NCBI GenBank assembly: GCA_015488975.1
Contig: WFMT01000186.1
Span: 1 to 36,703 of the forward strand
Reading direction: 5' to 3'
DNA from: Campylobacteraceae bacterium
Lineage (GTDB): Bacteria; Campylobacterota; Campylobacteria; Campylobacterales; JALSKU01
Length of the DNA stretch: 36,703 nt
A program made the translations under genes and the position numbers. Of the stretch, positions 1 to 7,470 are shown in pieces. The notes beneath the pieces were generated by a model. That model worked only from the letters and a program-made list of their open reading frames with translations, was not told the origin of the DNA and made no database searches. How positions within the stretch are numbered: position 1 is the first letter of the stretch; each line of letters begins with the position of its first letter.

Positions 1-7
1 AATTCAT
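1..7 (-). CDS. First codons of a gene running off the left edge
   Basis: On the minus strand ATG AAT begins at position 7, preceded by AAGGAGA at 15-21 in the tandem repeat. Only the start codon, one full codon and one more base are inside the window, so nothing can be said of the product. It lies downstream of the PhnD-like gene on the same strand and is probably co-transcribed with it. Confidence 0.45.
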
Positions 8-93
8 ACTAATGTCTCCTTTTCAAAAATGTAAAATCTTTGAAAATTCCTTGAACTATTGCTACGCCTATCGGCGAGAATGAATGAATTCAT
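4..93 (-). other. 29-codon ORF created by the tandem repeat, overlapping the next start
   Basis: The duplicated ATG at 93-91 opens a 29-residue frame, beginning MNSFILAD, that runs through the hairpin of the first unit. It stops at a TGA (6-4) that overlaps the following ATG (7-5). It has a good Shine-Dalgarno sequence, AAGGAGA, in the second unit. It could act as a translationally coupled leader for the left-edge gene. It may equally be an accident of duplication, since the peptide is just translated repeat. Confidence 0.35.
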
Positions 94-174
94 ACTAATG
101 TCTCCTTTTCAAAAATGTAAAATCTTTGAAAATTCCTTGAACTAAAGATATGCCTATCGGTAAGGATGAACACT

Positions 175-1041
175 TCACTTATGCTCTTTTATATATTTTT
201 GCATTTGATAAATTTTAGTGTATTCTTGATTGGAAGGTTTTATAAACCTCTCAATATTTAAATGATTTAGTATCTCTTTTCCTATTTTTGTTTTATTCAT
301 GTTCAAAAACAAATCTTGAAGTTTTTTAAACTCTTTTTTATTGATATTATATCTTATTACTATAGGAGAAATGGTAAAAGGTCCCAACTTTTGAACAATT
401 CTTAACTTTTTTGCAGCACTTGGATGTTTTTTAATATACTGTGCATAAACCAAACTATCCACACTTGCCCCATCTACAAAACCGTCTATTACTGCTTTTA
501 TAGATTCGCCATGGTCATAAGTATAAACTAAGTTTCTAAAAAAAGTATTTACCTTGTATCCTTTTTTTAACAAAAAATAAGTTGGAGCTATAGCTCCTGA
601 GTTAGATCCTGGATCAGTAAAAGCATATATTTTTCCTTTAAAATCAAGCAAGCTTTTATATTTACTTTTTTTTAGAGCAATAACATAAGAGTAGTACTTA
701 TCTTTACCGTTTATTATAGGAATTGCCAATAATCTTGCATTTTTTTTATCTCTTAGAATCATATAGGTTGAACTACATACATAAGCAATATCGGTTTTTT
801 CATCTTTTATACTTGATATAACTTCTGCATAAGTTCTAGCAAATTTTATCCCTATATCAAAATGAGAATTTTTTTCCAAATATTTTTGCCACAAAAGATA
901 AGTTTTTAAATCTTCTTTCAAAGTGGTACCTGTAAAAGCAAATGTAACTTTTTTTGCGTAAACTGATGAAGAAAGCATAAAAAGCATAATCAAAGTGGTA
1001 AAAATTTTACCACCTGTGGAAAATTTTTGTCCAAAAATCAT
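175..1041 (-). CDS. PhnD-like periplasmic substrate-binding protein
   Basis: This 288-residue protein has a signal peptide (hydrophobic stretch about residues 13-28, cleavage near VYA-KK), so it is periplasmic. The body fits the phosphate/phosphonate-type periplasmic binding fold (PhnD family, PF12974). It has the early TGTTLKED segment, then a DIAYVCSSTY segment, a DPGSNSGAIAPTYFL hinge, and DGASVDSLVYAQY, where family members close on an oxyanion. AAAGGA precedes the ATG. It is divergent from a TtrBCA-like operon and no ABC permease or ATPase is visible. The tetrathionate sensor kinase TtrS carries a PhnD-like domain, so a sensing or capture role for a sulfur oxyanion is a reasonable inference. 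An ordinary oxyanion transporter component is the main alternative. Confidence 0.8.
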   Translation of the reverse strand: MIFGQKFSTGGKIFTTLIMLFMLSSSVYAKKVTFAFTGTTLKEDLKTYLLWQKYLEKNSHFDIGIKFARTYAEVISSIKDEKTDIAYVCSSTYMILRDKKNARLLAIPIINGKDKYYSYVIALKKSKYKSLLDFKGKIYAFTDPGSNSGAIAPTYFLLKKGYKVNTFFRNLVYTYDHGESIKAVIDGFVDGASVDSLVYAQYIKKHPSAAKKLRIVQKLGPFTISPIVIRYNINKKEFKKLQDLFLNMNKTKIGKEILNHLNIERFIKPSNQEYTKIYQMQKYIKEHK

Positions 1042-1183
1042 TTTAAAATCCTTTAAAAAAATTTAGAAAGCCTAAATACAGGCATTCTATAAAATATGGA
1101 ACAGTTATTGCACCATATAGGTCAGTTATAGTTGAACTTCAATTATATACAGTTATTTTGAAATCTGCTTTAAAGGAGTTGCC
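1042..1183. promoter_or_regulatory. Divergent control region between the PhnD-like gene and the ttrBCA-like operon
   Basis: This 142-base gap must hold both promoters. A 10-bp inverted repeat with one mismatch, TAGAAAGCCT (1064-1073) and AGGCATTCTA (1080-1089), lies where the minus-strand promoter should be. The heptamer CAGTTAT occurs three times in the same orientation, at 1102, 1123 and 1150, spaced 21 and 27 bases, close to two and a half or fewer helical turns. The ttrB ribosome binding site is AAAGGAG, about six bases before ATG 1184. These are candidate operators; no regulator gene is inside the window. Confidence 0.5.
1101..1129 (+). mobile_element. Possible internally deleted remnant of the MITE-like element
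   Basis: GCACCATA (1110-1117) is followed almost at once by AGGTCAGTTAT (1119-1129). In the full elements at 22412 and 27857 GCACCATA sits just inside the left end, and AGGTCAGTTAT is the right end of the first copy. Their juxtaposition in the same orientation fits a copy that lost its interior. The match is short, so chance is possible. Confidence 0.3.
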
Positions 1184-2140
1184 ATGAGCAAAGAAGAGCT
1201 TTCAAAAGTTAGCGAAGAGTTGACTTTGGAAACAGATAGTTCCAGAAGAGAATTTCTGGAAAAGTTTAGCAAAGGCGTATTTGGTGGATTGGTTGCAACG
1301 GGAGTTATTAGTGCATTAGCTCCTACTTCAGCCAAAGCAAAAGAAGATGGAAGCAACCTAAATGTTGCTTTACCATTTGAACCATTTGAATTACCGCCAC
1401 AACAACCTGGTGAAGATGCAATACTAAGAATGATGAGAGATATGCAAAGAGCACTCAAAAAACCAATAGAACAAAGAAAATGGAATATGGTTATAGATTT
1501 AAGAAAATGTGTTGGTTGTGATGCATGTTCTGTCTCTTGTGCTGCTGAAAATAAATTGCCACCGGGAGTTATATACAGACCCGTAATACAAGGGGAAGTG
1601 GGAACATATCCAAATGTAGGACATGTAACTTTGCCTCGTCCTTGTATGCAGTGTGATGAACCTCCTTGTGTTCCTGTTTGTCCAGCTGTTGCTACCTGGA
1701 AAAGACCAGATGGTATTGTGGTAATTGATTATGATCAATGTATCGGTTGTAGATATTGTATCAATGCATGTCCTTATAATGCGAGAACATTTGACTTTGG
1801 TTTGGAATATATTGATGACGCTGCTGATGCACCAGAGTCATTATTGGGTAAAGCCAAAGCTATAAAATATGAAAACGAAGCTTCATTTGAGTATGCAAAA
1901 GATTGGAAAAGAGAAAAAGATAAATCTCCCATAGGTAATGCCAGAAAATGTCACTTTTGTATCCCAAGAATTGATAAAGGAATGCTTCCTGAATGTGTTG
2001 TAACTTGTATAGGAAGAGCTACATATTTTGGAGATGGCAGTGATCCTGAAAGTTTAGTGGCAGAGTTAATCGCTCTACCAAATGCTTTTAGACTCAAAGA
2101 AGAAGAAGGCACACACCCAAGTGTGTATTATATTAAGTAG
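1184..2140 (+). CDS. ttrB: Tat-exported four-cluster Fe-S subunit, TtrB-like
   Basis: This 318-residue electron-transfer subunit carries four cysteine groups for four [4Fe-4S] clusters: CVGCDACSVSC (109-119), CMQCDEPPCVPVCP (about 154), CIGCRYCINACP (about 187) and CHFC with a later VVTC (about 246-275). This is the NrfC/PsrB/TtrB/DmsB family. A twin-arginine signal (SRREFLE, Arg21-Arg22, then a hydrophobic run ending ALAPTSAKA) shows export across the membrane. The B-C-A gene order with NrfD-type and Mo-type partners is that of Salmonella ttrBCA and of srdBCA selenate reductase. It should pass electrons from the membrane subunit to the catalytic subunit. The family is certain, while the tetrathionate assignment is inferred from the context. 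Confidence 0.8.
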   Translation: MSKEELSKVSEELTLETDSSRREFLEKFSKGVFGGLVATGVISALAPTSAKAKEDGSNLNVALPFEPFELPPQQPGEDAILRMMRDMQRALKKPIEQRKWNMVIDLRKCVGCDACSVSCAAENKLPPGVIYRPVIQGEVGTYPNVGHVTLPRPCMQCDEPPCVPVCPAVATWKRPDGIVVIDYDQCIGCRYCINACPYNARTFDFGLEYIDDAADAPESLLGKAKAIKYENEASFEYAKDWKREKDKSPIGNARKCHFCIPRIDKGMLPECVVTCIGRATYFGDGSDPESLVAELIALPNAFRLKEEEGTHPSVYYIK

Positions 2141-2149
2141 GAGGATGAA

Positions 2150-3322
2150 ATGACAAGAAATAAAATAGGAAATATAATCACTTGGATTTTAATTATCGGT
2201 TTTGGAGCATGGGGAATTCCAGGTTTTATAGATAGATTAGTAAATGGTCATATTCATACAAACTATGGTTCATACATTCCTTGGGGTCTTTGGATTTCAT
2301 CTTATATTTGGCTTATAGGTTTATCAGCAGGAGCTTTAATGATATCTGTTATGACTTATGTTTTCCACATAAAAGCCGTTAAAACCGTTGGGAAAATGGC
2401 TTTATTAGTAGCCATTGCAACTTTAGTCGGTGCTATGATTTCAGTTGGAATTGATCTCGGGCATCCATTAAGAGCTTTTAGTCTTATACTTGATCCAAAT
2501 CTCCACTCAATGATGGGTTGGATGGCTGTTTTATACAGTGCGTACTTTGTAACTCTTTGTATAGAATTATATTTTGCCATTAGGCACGAACAAGTTACAG
2601 GAGAAAAACGAAAAACTATTAAAAATATTCTTATAGCACTTGGTATTTGGAGCGTTCCTTTGGCATTTGCATTTCACGGAGGTGTCGGTGGTGTTTTCTC
2701 AAACCTGATATCAAAACCTTATTGGTATGGACCAATGTTGCCGGTTGTATTTTTAGCCGGAGCATTTTTAAGCGGCGGTGCACTTTTTTGTACAGTTGCA
2801 TATATTTGGAGGCCGAAACTTTCAAAAGATGATTTTGTAAAAATGATGATATTTTTGGGAAAAACAACCTTGGCACTTTTGATTTTAGATGAAATTTTAG
2901 AATTATCAGAAGTATATATGGGTACTTTTTATTCTCAATTTGGAGAAGGACACATTTGGTCACAAATTTTATTTGGACATTATTGGTATACATTTTGGAT
3001 AGTTCACTTATTAATCGGTGTAGTAATTCCAGGAATTTTACTAATATTCAAATCAAAATCACCAGGTGCTATCGCACTTGCCGGGCTACTCATAGCAGGT
3101 AGTTTTTTAGCAGTAAGATTAAATATTGTAATTCCCGGTATGATTGAACCGGAAATAAAAGGTATCGCTGGTGCTTGGGTGAATAGCAGACTAACATTTA
3201 GCTATCTGCCATCAATTATGGAATGGCAAGTAGTGTCATTTATCATAGCTGTTGTCATGTTAGTATTTATGATAGGTAAAGCAATTTTACCAATATATCA
3301 AACAGCAGGAGAGGAAAAATGA
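2150..3322 (+). CDS. ttrC: NrfD/PsrC/TtrC-type membrane quinol-oxidising subunit
   Basis: This 390-residue protein is almost all membrane: roughly ten hydrophobic helices, starting at residues 7-28 and ending near 365-385. It has the family-typical YIPWGLWISSYIW helix and the HPLRAF and SMMGWM segments of the NrfD/PsrC family. Such subunits oxidise menaquinol and hand electrons to the Fe-S subunit on the periplasmic side. The ATG follows the ttrB stop by nine bases with AGGAGG immediately upstream. The last bases overlap the start of the catalytic-subunit gene (ATGA), so the three are translationally coupled. The family is clear; the specific physiological acceptor is not visible in this subunit. 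Confidence 0.8.
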   Translation: MTRNKIGNIITWILIIGFGAWGIPGFIDRLVNGHIHTNYGSYIPWGLWISSYIWLIGLSAGALMISVMTYVFHIKAVKTVGKMALLVAIATLVGAMISVGIDLGHPLRAFSLILDPNLHSMMGWMAVLYSAYFVTLCIELYFAIRHEQVTGEKRKTIKNILIALGIWSVPLAFAFHGGVGGVFSNLISKPYWYGPMLPVVFLAGAFLSGGALFCTVAYIWRPKLSKDDFVKMMIFLGKTTLALLILDEILELSEVYMGTFYSQFGEGHIWSQILFGHYWYTFWIVHLLIGVVIPGILLIFKSKSPGAIALAGLLIAGSFLAVRLNIVIPGMIEPEIKGIAGAWVNSRLTFSYLPSIMEWQVVSFIIAVVMLVFMIGKAILPIYQTAGEEK

Positions 3323-6300
3323 AAAGTAAAAATATAGAAAACAAAACAATAAACAGAAGAGCTTTTTTAAAGACTTCTGCTTTACTGGGTGGGTCTGTTG
3401 CATGTTTGAATGCCATTGAAACGGTAAAAACTTCTGGTTTTGGAAGAAGTCATATCGACTATCCTTTAAATGATGCTGAAAATGTTATTTATTCTGTTTG
3501 TCTCCAGTGTCATACGGATTGTCCTATCAAAGTTAAGATTGAAGATGGAGTTGCAGTTAAGATTGATGGCAATCCCTACTCAATTCAAAACTTAAATTCC
3601 CCGATTCCAACATCAACTGATGTTCAAGTCGGAGCGAAGATCGATGCCGGAATCTGCCCTAAAGGACAAGCTGGTATCCAAACCATGTATGATCCCTACA
3701 GAGTAGTAAAAGTTTTAAAAAGAGACGGCAAAAGAGGTGAAAACAAATGGAAAGTTATACCATTTGATCAAGCTGTCACAGAAGTAGTCGAAGGTGGTAA
3801 ACTTTTTGCCAATGTCCCAGGTGAAGAAAACAGAGTTGTAGAAGGACTTCGACAAGTGAGAGCTTTAAAAGATCCTAAAATAGCAAAAGAGATGGCAGAA
3901 GATGCCATGAATGTTGGAAAAGGCAAAATGAGCCTTAGTGCTTTCAAAGCAAAACATAAAGATAATTTACATTATTTGATAAATCCAGACCAACCCGACC
4001 ATGGTCCAAAAAATAACCAGTGCCTGATGCTTGCTGGAAGAATGGAACACGGAAGAAAAGAGTTTGCAAAAAGATGGCAACAAGCTGCTTATGGCAGTAT
4101 AAATTTTATGGAACACACAACAGTTTGCGAACAGTCTCACCATATAGCATACAAGCAAGTTACAAGTCAATATCTTGGTGGCGGAAAATGGAAACCTGCC
4201 AGTGAACAGTTAAAGCCTGATTTTAGAAATTCAAGATTTGTAATATATTTTGGAACAGGTGCAGTTGAGGCAAATTTTGGACCTCCTGTAATGGCAAATC
4301 TTATGACAAATGCCATTATAAAAGATGGATACAAGATAGCTGTCGTAGATCCGAGATTTTCCAAAACAGCTGCTAAAGCCTGGAAATGGGTTCCGGTCCG
4401 TCCAGGTGGCGACGCTGCTCTTATCTATGGTATGATAAGATGGATGTTTGAAAATAATAGGATAAGAAAATCTTTCTTGGAAAATTCAAATGTGGCAGCT
4501 GCTCATAAAAATAAAGAACTTAGTTGGACAAGTGCAACACACTTGATAAAATTTGATAAAGATGGTCCGGGTAAAAAACTAAGAGCAAGCGATCTTGGAA
4601 TGGGAAGCAGTGATGAGTTTGTAACTACTAAAAACGGTAAACCTATAGCATTCAATACTAATGATAAACTAAATCCTGTTGTTGGAGACCTCTTTTTCTC
4701 AGGTGAGTTAAATGGCATAAAAGTTAAGTCTGAACTACAGATGGTTAAAGAGTATGCTATGAGTAAATCCATACAAGAGTGGGCAAAGGAAGCTGGGGTA
4801 AGCGCTAAAGAGATTATTGAATTAGTTAGAGAATATACCAAATATGAAAAATACGGAAGACAAGTCGGTGCTGAGATGTATAGGGGTGTTGTCCAGCATA
4901 CAAACGGATATTTTAACGGTATGGCTGTAATATATTTAAATATGTTAGTTGGAAACATTGATTATAACGGCGGGTTAATGTCCGGTGGCGGTCACTATCA
5001 CGAAGATGGAAGTAAAGGTGGTCCATTTAATCTTAAAAAAGATGCATTCCCTGGAAAAACCAAGTCATTTGGTCATAAAATAACCAGAGAAGGCTCATAC
5101 TATGAAAATAGTACGGATTTTCAAAAAAATGGCTATCCTGCTAAAAGACCTTGGTTTCCTCATACTGGAAATGTTTATCAAGAGGCAATCCCTTCTTTTG
5201 ATGATGCCTATCCATACGGAATCAAGATTTTAATGACTGTTATGGGTACTCCTTTATTGTCAAATCCGGCAGCACATATGTCAATGGAGACAATACTTGA
5301 TTTTAAGAAGACTCCTCTTTATGTTGCAAATGATGTAACTATTGGTGAAAGTAGCATGTATGCCGATTATATTTTTCCTGATTATGCAATTTGGGAAAGA
5401 TGGGGGACACCACACACTACGGTAGTGGCAGTTACAAAAATGTCAAAAATGAGACAACCTACAATTGAGCCTTTAACCGAGACTGTTCAAATATTTGGTG
5501 AGAAACAACATGCAGGCTATGAATCAATGTTATTGGCATTTGCTGAAAAGTTAAAGCTTCCTGGATATGGGGATAATGTTTTTGAAGGTAAAAAACCACT
5601 TAAAAGAGTGGAAGATTGGTTTCTTAAAATGGCTGCAAATATGGCTGCAGGAGATCACAAAGGTGATGATTTACCTGAAGCTGATGATAAAGAGATGGCC
5701 ATATTTAAAAAAGCAAGAAGACATATGACTCCGGCCACATTTGATATAGCAAAATGGGAAAAAGCCTGTATAGATTCAAATGGCAAGAATTGGTTTAAAA
5801 AGGTAGTCTATTTGCTAAATCGTGGTGTTAGAGGAGAAGATTATTCAAATTATACTAAAAATGTAGAAAATAGTGTTTATATTTTACATAAATTTGGAAA
5901 ACAGTTTAACTTTTACAGTGAGCCAGTCGGAACCACTAGACACTCTTTTACAGGTAAGAAATTTAGTGGTATAAGCAAGTATCATCCTGCGGTTGATTAT
6001 GGTGGAAAACCAGTAACTGGAAGTTCTGCTTATCCACTTCGTCTTATAACCTATAAGCCAATAACAGGTGGCCAGTCAAGAACTCAAGCTGTTGATTATT
6101 GGTTGCAAGCTGTAATGCCTGAAAATACTATTGTGCTAAACAGTCAAACAGCACTTAGCATGGGCTTCAAAAACGGAGATAAAGCAAAAATTGTTTCTGC
6201 TGATAATCCAAGCGGAAATTGGGATTTGGGAAATGGTAAAACTAAACCAATGATAGGTAAAGTTGAAGTTGTCGAGGGACTAAGACCTGGAGTTATAAAT

Positions 6301-6510
6301 GTTTCCTGGAGTTTTGGTCACTGGGCTTATGGTGCCAGAGATGTTATGATCGATGGTAAAGTTATAAAAGGTGAGAAAGCAAGAGAAAGCGGACTATGTC
6401 CAAATGCGTCAATGAAAGTTGATACGGCTTTAAAAAATTCTACGATTGAAGATTTAGTAGGCGGTTCAGCAGTTTTCTATGATTCATTTGTAGGGCTAGT
6501 TAAAGCTTAG
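3319..6510 (+). CDS. ttrA: Tat-exported molybdopterin oxidoreductase catalytic subunit, TtrA-like
   Basis: This is a 1063-residue Mo/W-bis-MGD enzyme of the DMSO reductase superfamily. A twin-arginine signal (NRRAFLKTS, Arg13-Arg14) leads into an N-terminal [4Fe-4S] site, Cys61, Cys64, Cys68 and Cys113 in GICPKG. Cys270, in the segment TTVCEQSHH, is a plausible Mo ligand. The C-terminal molybdopterin-dinucleotide-binding part is at about residues 900-1030. The length matches tetrathionate reductase TtrA (about 1020) far better than thiosulfate/polysulfide reductases PhsA/PsrA (about 760). SrdA-type selenate reductases share the operon order and size range and cannot be excluded. The start overlaps ttrC by four bases. 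Expected location is periplasmic, bound to TtrB and TtrC. Confidence 0.75.
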   Translation: MKSKNIENKTINRRAFLKTSALLGGSVACLNAIETVKTSGFGRSHIDYPLNDAENVIYSVCLQCHTDCPIKVKIEDGVAVKIDGNPYSIQNLNSPIPTSTDVQVGAKIDAGICPKGQAGIQTMYDPYRVVKVLKRDGKRGENKWKVIPFDQAVTEVVEGGKLFANVPGEENRVVEGLRQVRALKDPKIAKEMAEDAMNVGKGKMSLSAFKAKHKDNLHYLINPDQPDHGPKNNQCLMLAGRMEHGRKEFAKRWQQAAYGSINFMEHTTVCEQSHHIAYKQVTSQYLGGGKWKPASEQLKPDFRNSRFVIYFGTGAVEANFGPPVMANLMTNAIIKDGYKIAVVDPRFSKTAAKAWKWVPVRPGGDAALIYGMIRWMFENNRIRKSFLENSNVAAAHKNKELSWTSATHLIKFDKDGPGKKLRASDLGMGSSDEFVTTKNGKPIAFNTNDKLNPVVGDLFFSGELNGIKVKSELQMVKEYAMSKSIQEWAKEAGVSAKEIIELVREYTKYEKYGRQVGAEMYRGVVQHTNGYFNGMAVIYLNMLVGNIDYNGGLMSGGGHYHEDGSKGGPFNLKKDAFPGKTKSFGHKITREGSYYENSTDFQKNGYPAKRPWFPHTGNVYQEAIPSFDDAYPYGIKILMTVMGTPLLSNPAAHMSMETILDFKKTPLYVANDVTIGESSMYADYIFPDYAIWERWGTPHTTVVAVTKMSKMRQPTIEPLTETVQIFGEKQHAGYESMLLAFAEKLKLPGYGDNVFEGKKPLKRVEDWFLKMAANMAAGDHKGDDLPEADDKEMAIFKKARRHMTPATFDIAKWEKACIDSNGKNWFKKVVYLLNRGVRGEDYSNYTKNVENSVYILHKFGKQFNFYSEPVGTTRHSFTGKKFSGISKYHPAVDYGGKPVTGSSAYPLRLITYKPITGGQSRTQAVDYWLQAVMPENTIVLNSQTALSMGFKNGDKAKIVSADNPSGNWDLGNGKTKPMIGKVEVVEGLRPGVINVSWSFGHWAYGARDVMIDGKVIKGEKARESGLCPNASMKVDTALKNSTIEDLVGGSAVFYDSFVGLVKA

Positions 6511-6519
6511 ATTTTTTCA

Positions 6520-6560
6520 GTGCCTGCCAAAAGTTATCCTTCTTTTCTTTTGGCAGGCAC
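6520..6560. terminator. 14-bp perfect inverted repeat after the ttrA-like gene
   Basis: Arms GTGCCTGCCAAAAG (6520-6533) and CTTTTGGCAGGCAC (6547-6560) pair perfectly around a 13-base loop, ten bases after the stop codon. No T-run follows, so it is not a canonical intrinsic terminator. It may block 3' decay of the operon mRNA or end transcription with help. The downstream -10 box begins three bases after the stem. Confidence 0.6.
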
Positions 6561-6562
6561 AC

Positions 6563-6568
6563 TATAAT
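6563..6568 (+). promoter_or_regulatory. -10 box for the small exported protein/cytochrome operon
   Basis: A perfect TATAAT lies 13 bases before ATG 6582, directly behind the inverted repeat, so a transcript would have a leader of only about seven bases. No obvious -35 box is present, which is normal for Campylobacterota sigma-70 promoters. Confidence 0.5.
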
Positions 6569-6581
6569 AGAAAGATTTACT

Positions 6582-6872
6582 ATGTTAAAAGATTTTATGA
6601 AAAAGATTTTTATAATACTTTTTTTGATAAGTTTGAATTCTATCTTTGCTAAAGAGTTATCTATTCCTAAAATTATTAAATCAAGTATTATAAAACAGTA
6701 TAAAAATAAAAAAATCTCTTTTATTTCAATTAAAAAATTAAAAACCGGAAAATATCTTGTAAAAGTAAAATTTAACCAAGAGCATGATAAGGTGATAATA
6801 GATAAAAAAGGAAAAATCTACAGCATTGTCAATGATTTGTCCTTTAGCGATAATGTCGGAAACGGGTGTTGA
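6582..6872 (+). CDS. Small exported protein ending in Gly-Cys, first paralog
   Basis: This 96-residue protein of unknown function has a signal peptide (positive start MLKDFMKK, hydrophobic 9-22, cleavage near IFA-KE) and a lysine-rich mature part of about 72 residues. It is roughly half identical to the next gene: both share SSIIKQY, SIKK(L/I)K, KVII and KKGKI in register. The fold suggested is an alternation of short beta strands after one helix, loosely PepSY-like, though no family could be assigned. The only cysteine of the mature part is the last residue (GNGC). The start at 6582 aligns with the paralog start. The stop TGA is followed directly by TAA. Confidence 0.7.
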   Translation: MLKDFMKKIFIILFLISLNSIFAKELSIPKIIKSSIIKQYKNKKISFISIKKLKTGKYLVKVKFNQEHDKVIIDKKGKIYSIVNDLSFSDNVGNGC

Positions 6873-6893
6873 TAAAATTTTGAGGAGTTTGTT

Positions 6894-7184
6894 GTGTTTA
6901 AAAGATTTATAAATATTTTTATTTTAACTATTTTACTGATTAGCTCAAGTGCTTTGTTGGCAAAAGAGAATATTCAAGTACCTCCTGTTATAATATCAAG
7001 TATTATAAAACAGTATGGACAAGCCAAAATAAAAATTTTGTCTATAAAGAAGATTAAATCAAAAAAATACCAAGTCATTGTAAAAACAGATACCGGAAAA
7101 GATAAAGTTATTATCACAAAAAAAGGAAAAATTTTAAGTATTAGTGATTATCTTGTTGGAATGGAGCCATCAGGTGGCTGCTAG
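6894..7184 (+). CDS. Small exported protein ending in Gly-Cys, second paralog
   Basis: This 96-residue tandem paralog of the preceding gene has the same layout: signal peptide about residues 5-24 (cleavage near LLA-KE), a basic mature region, and a C-terminal SGGC whose cysteine is the last residue. It starts with GTG, supported by GAGGAG about six bases upstream. Two TAG stops stand in tandem. The 3' end overlaps the cytochrome gene start, so the three genes form one coupled unit. Function is unknown. A lone C-terminal Cys in two exported paralogs beside a c-type cytochrome suggests a redox, metal or disulfide role, which is inference only. Confidence 0.7.
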   Translation: MFKRFINIFILTILLISSSALLAKENIQVPPVIISSIIKQYGQAKIKILSIKKIKSKKYQVIVKTDTGKDKVIITKKGKILSISDYLVGMEPSGGC

Positions 7185-7470
7185 TAGAGTCTTTTTCATA
7201 AAGTCAATATTTAAAATTTCTTTTACTTTAGTTGTGCTTTGTGCACCCTCTTTTTCCTCAATCATTTCCGTTTGCAAGAATTGCCATGGGAAAAATTTTG
7301 AAAAAAGAGCATTGGGTAGGTCCGAGATAGTAAGAAATATGAGCAAACAAGAAATTATAAATGCATTAGAAAGATTTAAAAAATCAAAATCAAATTCTAT
7401 AATGAGAGGATTTGCTTCTAGACTAAGCGATAAACAAATCGAACAGATAGGCAAGGTAATAGGTAAATAG
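7174..7470 (+). CDS. Small c-type cytochrome (c553-like)
   Basis: This 98-residue protein has a signal peptide followed by a single haem motif CKNCHG close to the mature N-terminus. A candidate axial methionine lies in SIMRGFASRLSD, the usual place in class I c553 cytochromes, before a C-terminal helix. It would be a soluble periplasmic electron carrier. I chose GTG 7174, with GGAG seven bases upstream, over an earlier GTG at 7144 that adds ten non-signal residues. It overlaps the preceding gene by eleven bases. Partners may be the neighbouring exported proteins or the upstream molybdoenzyme, but no direct link is visible. Confidence 0.8.
   Translation: MAASRVFFIKSIFKISFTLVVLCAPSFSSIISVCKNCHGKNFEKRALGRSEIVRNMSKQEIINALERFKKSKSNSIMRGFASRLSDKQIEQIGKVIGK

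Larger units (their letters stand above)
1..171 (-). repeat. 86-bp tandem duplication of a hairpin/Shine-Dalgarno leader repeat
   Basis: Two head-to-tail units start at 1 and 87, nearly identical for the first 55 bases and diverging after that. Read on the minus strand, each unit has a short GCC-GATA-GGC type hairpin, then an imperfect 11-bp stem (arms 20-30 with 36-46, and 106-116 with 122-132), then AAGGAGA and an ATG. The same element precedes midA (about 16214) and rmuC (about 33208). The duplication copied the start codon as well: ATG occurs at 93-91 and again at 7-5. The unit seen here is non-coding in character, because the open frame through it differs from the one through the midA copy. 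Confidence 0.9.

Noticed and set aside
1..171. The tandem units could be the start of a CRISPR array.
   Set aside because: The units are 86 bases, directly adjacent without spacers, and include a start codon; only two occur.
6870..6875. TGA after the terminal Cys of the first small exported protein could be selenocysteine (Cys-Sec end).
   Set aside because: TAA follows at once, the paralog has TAG in the same place, and no SECIS-like hairpin is evident downstream.
7144..7173. Earlier GTG start for the c-type cytochrome.
   Set aside because: It adds ten residues before the signal peptide and lacks a good ribosome site, while GTG 7174 has GGAG seven bases upstream.
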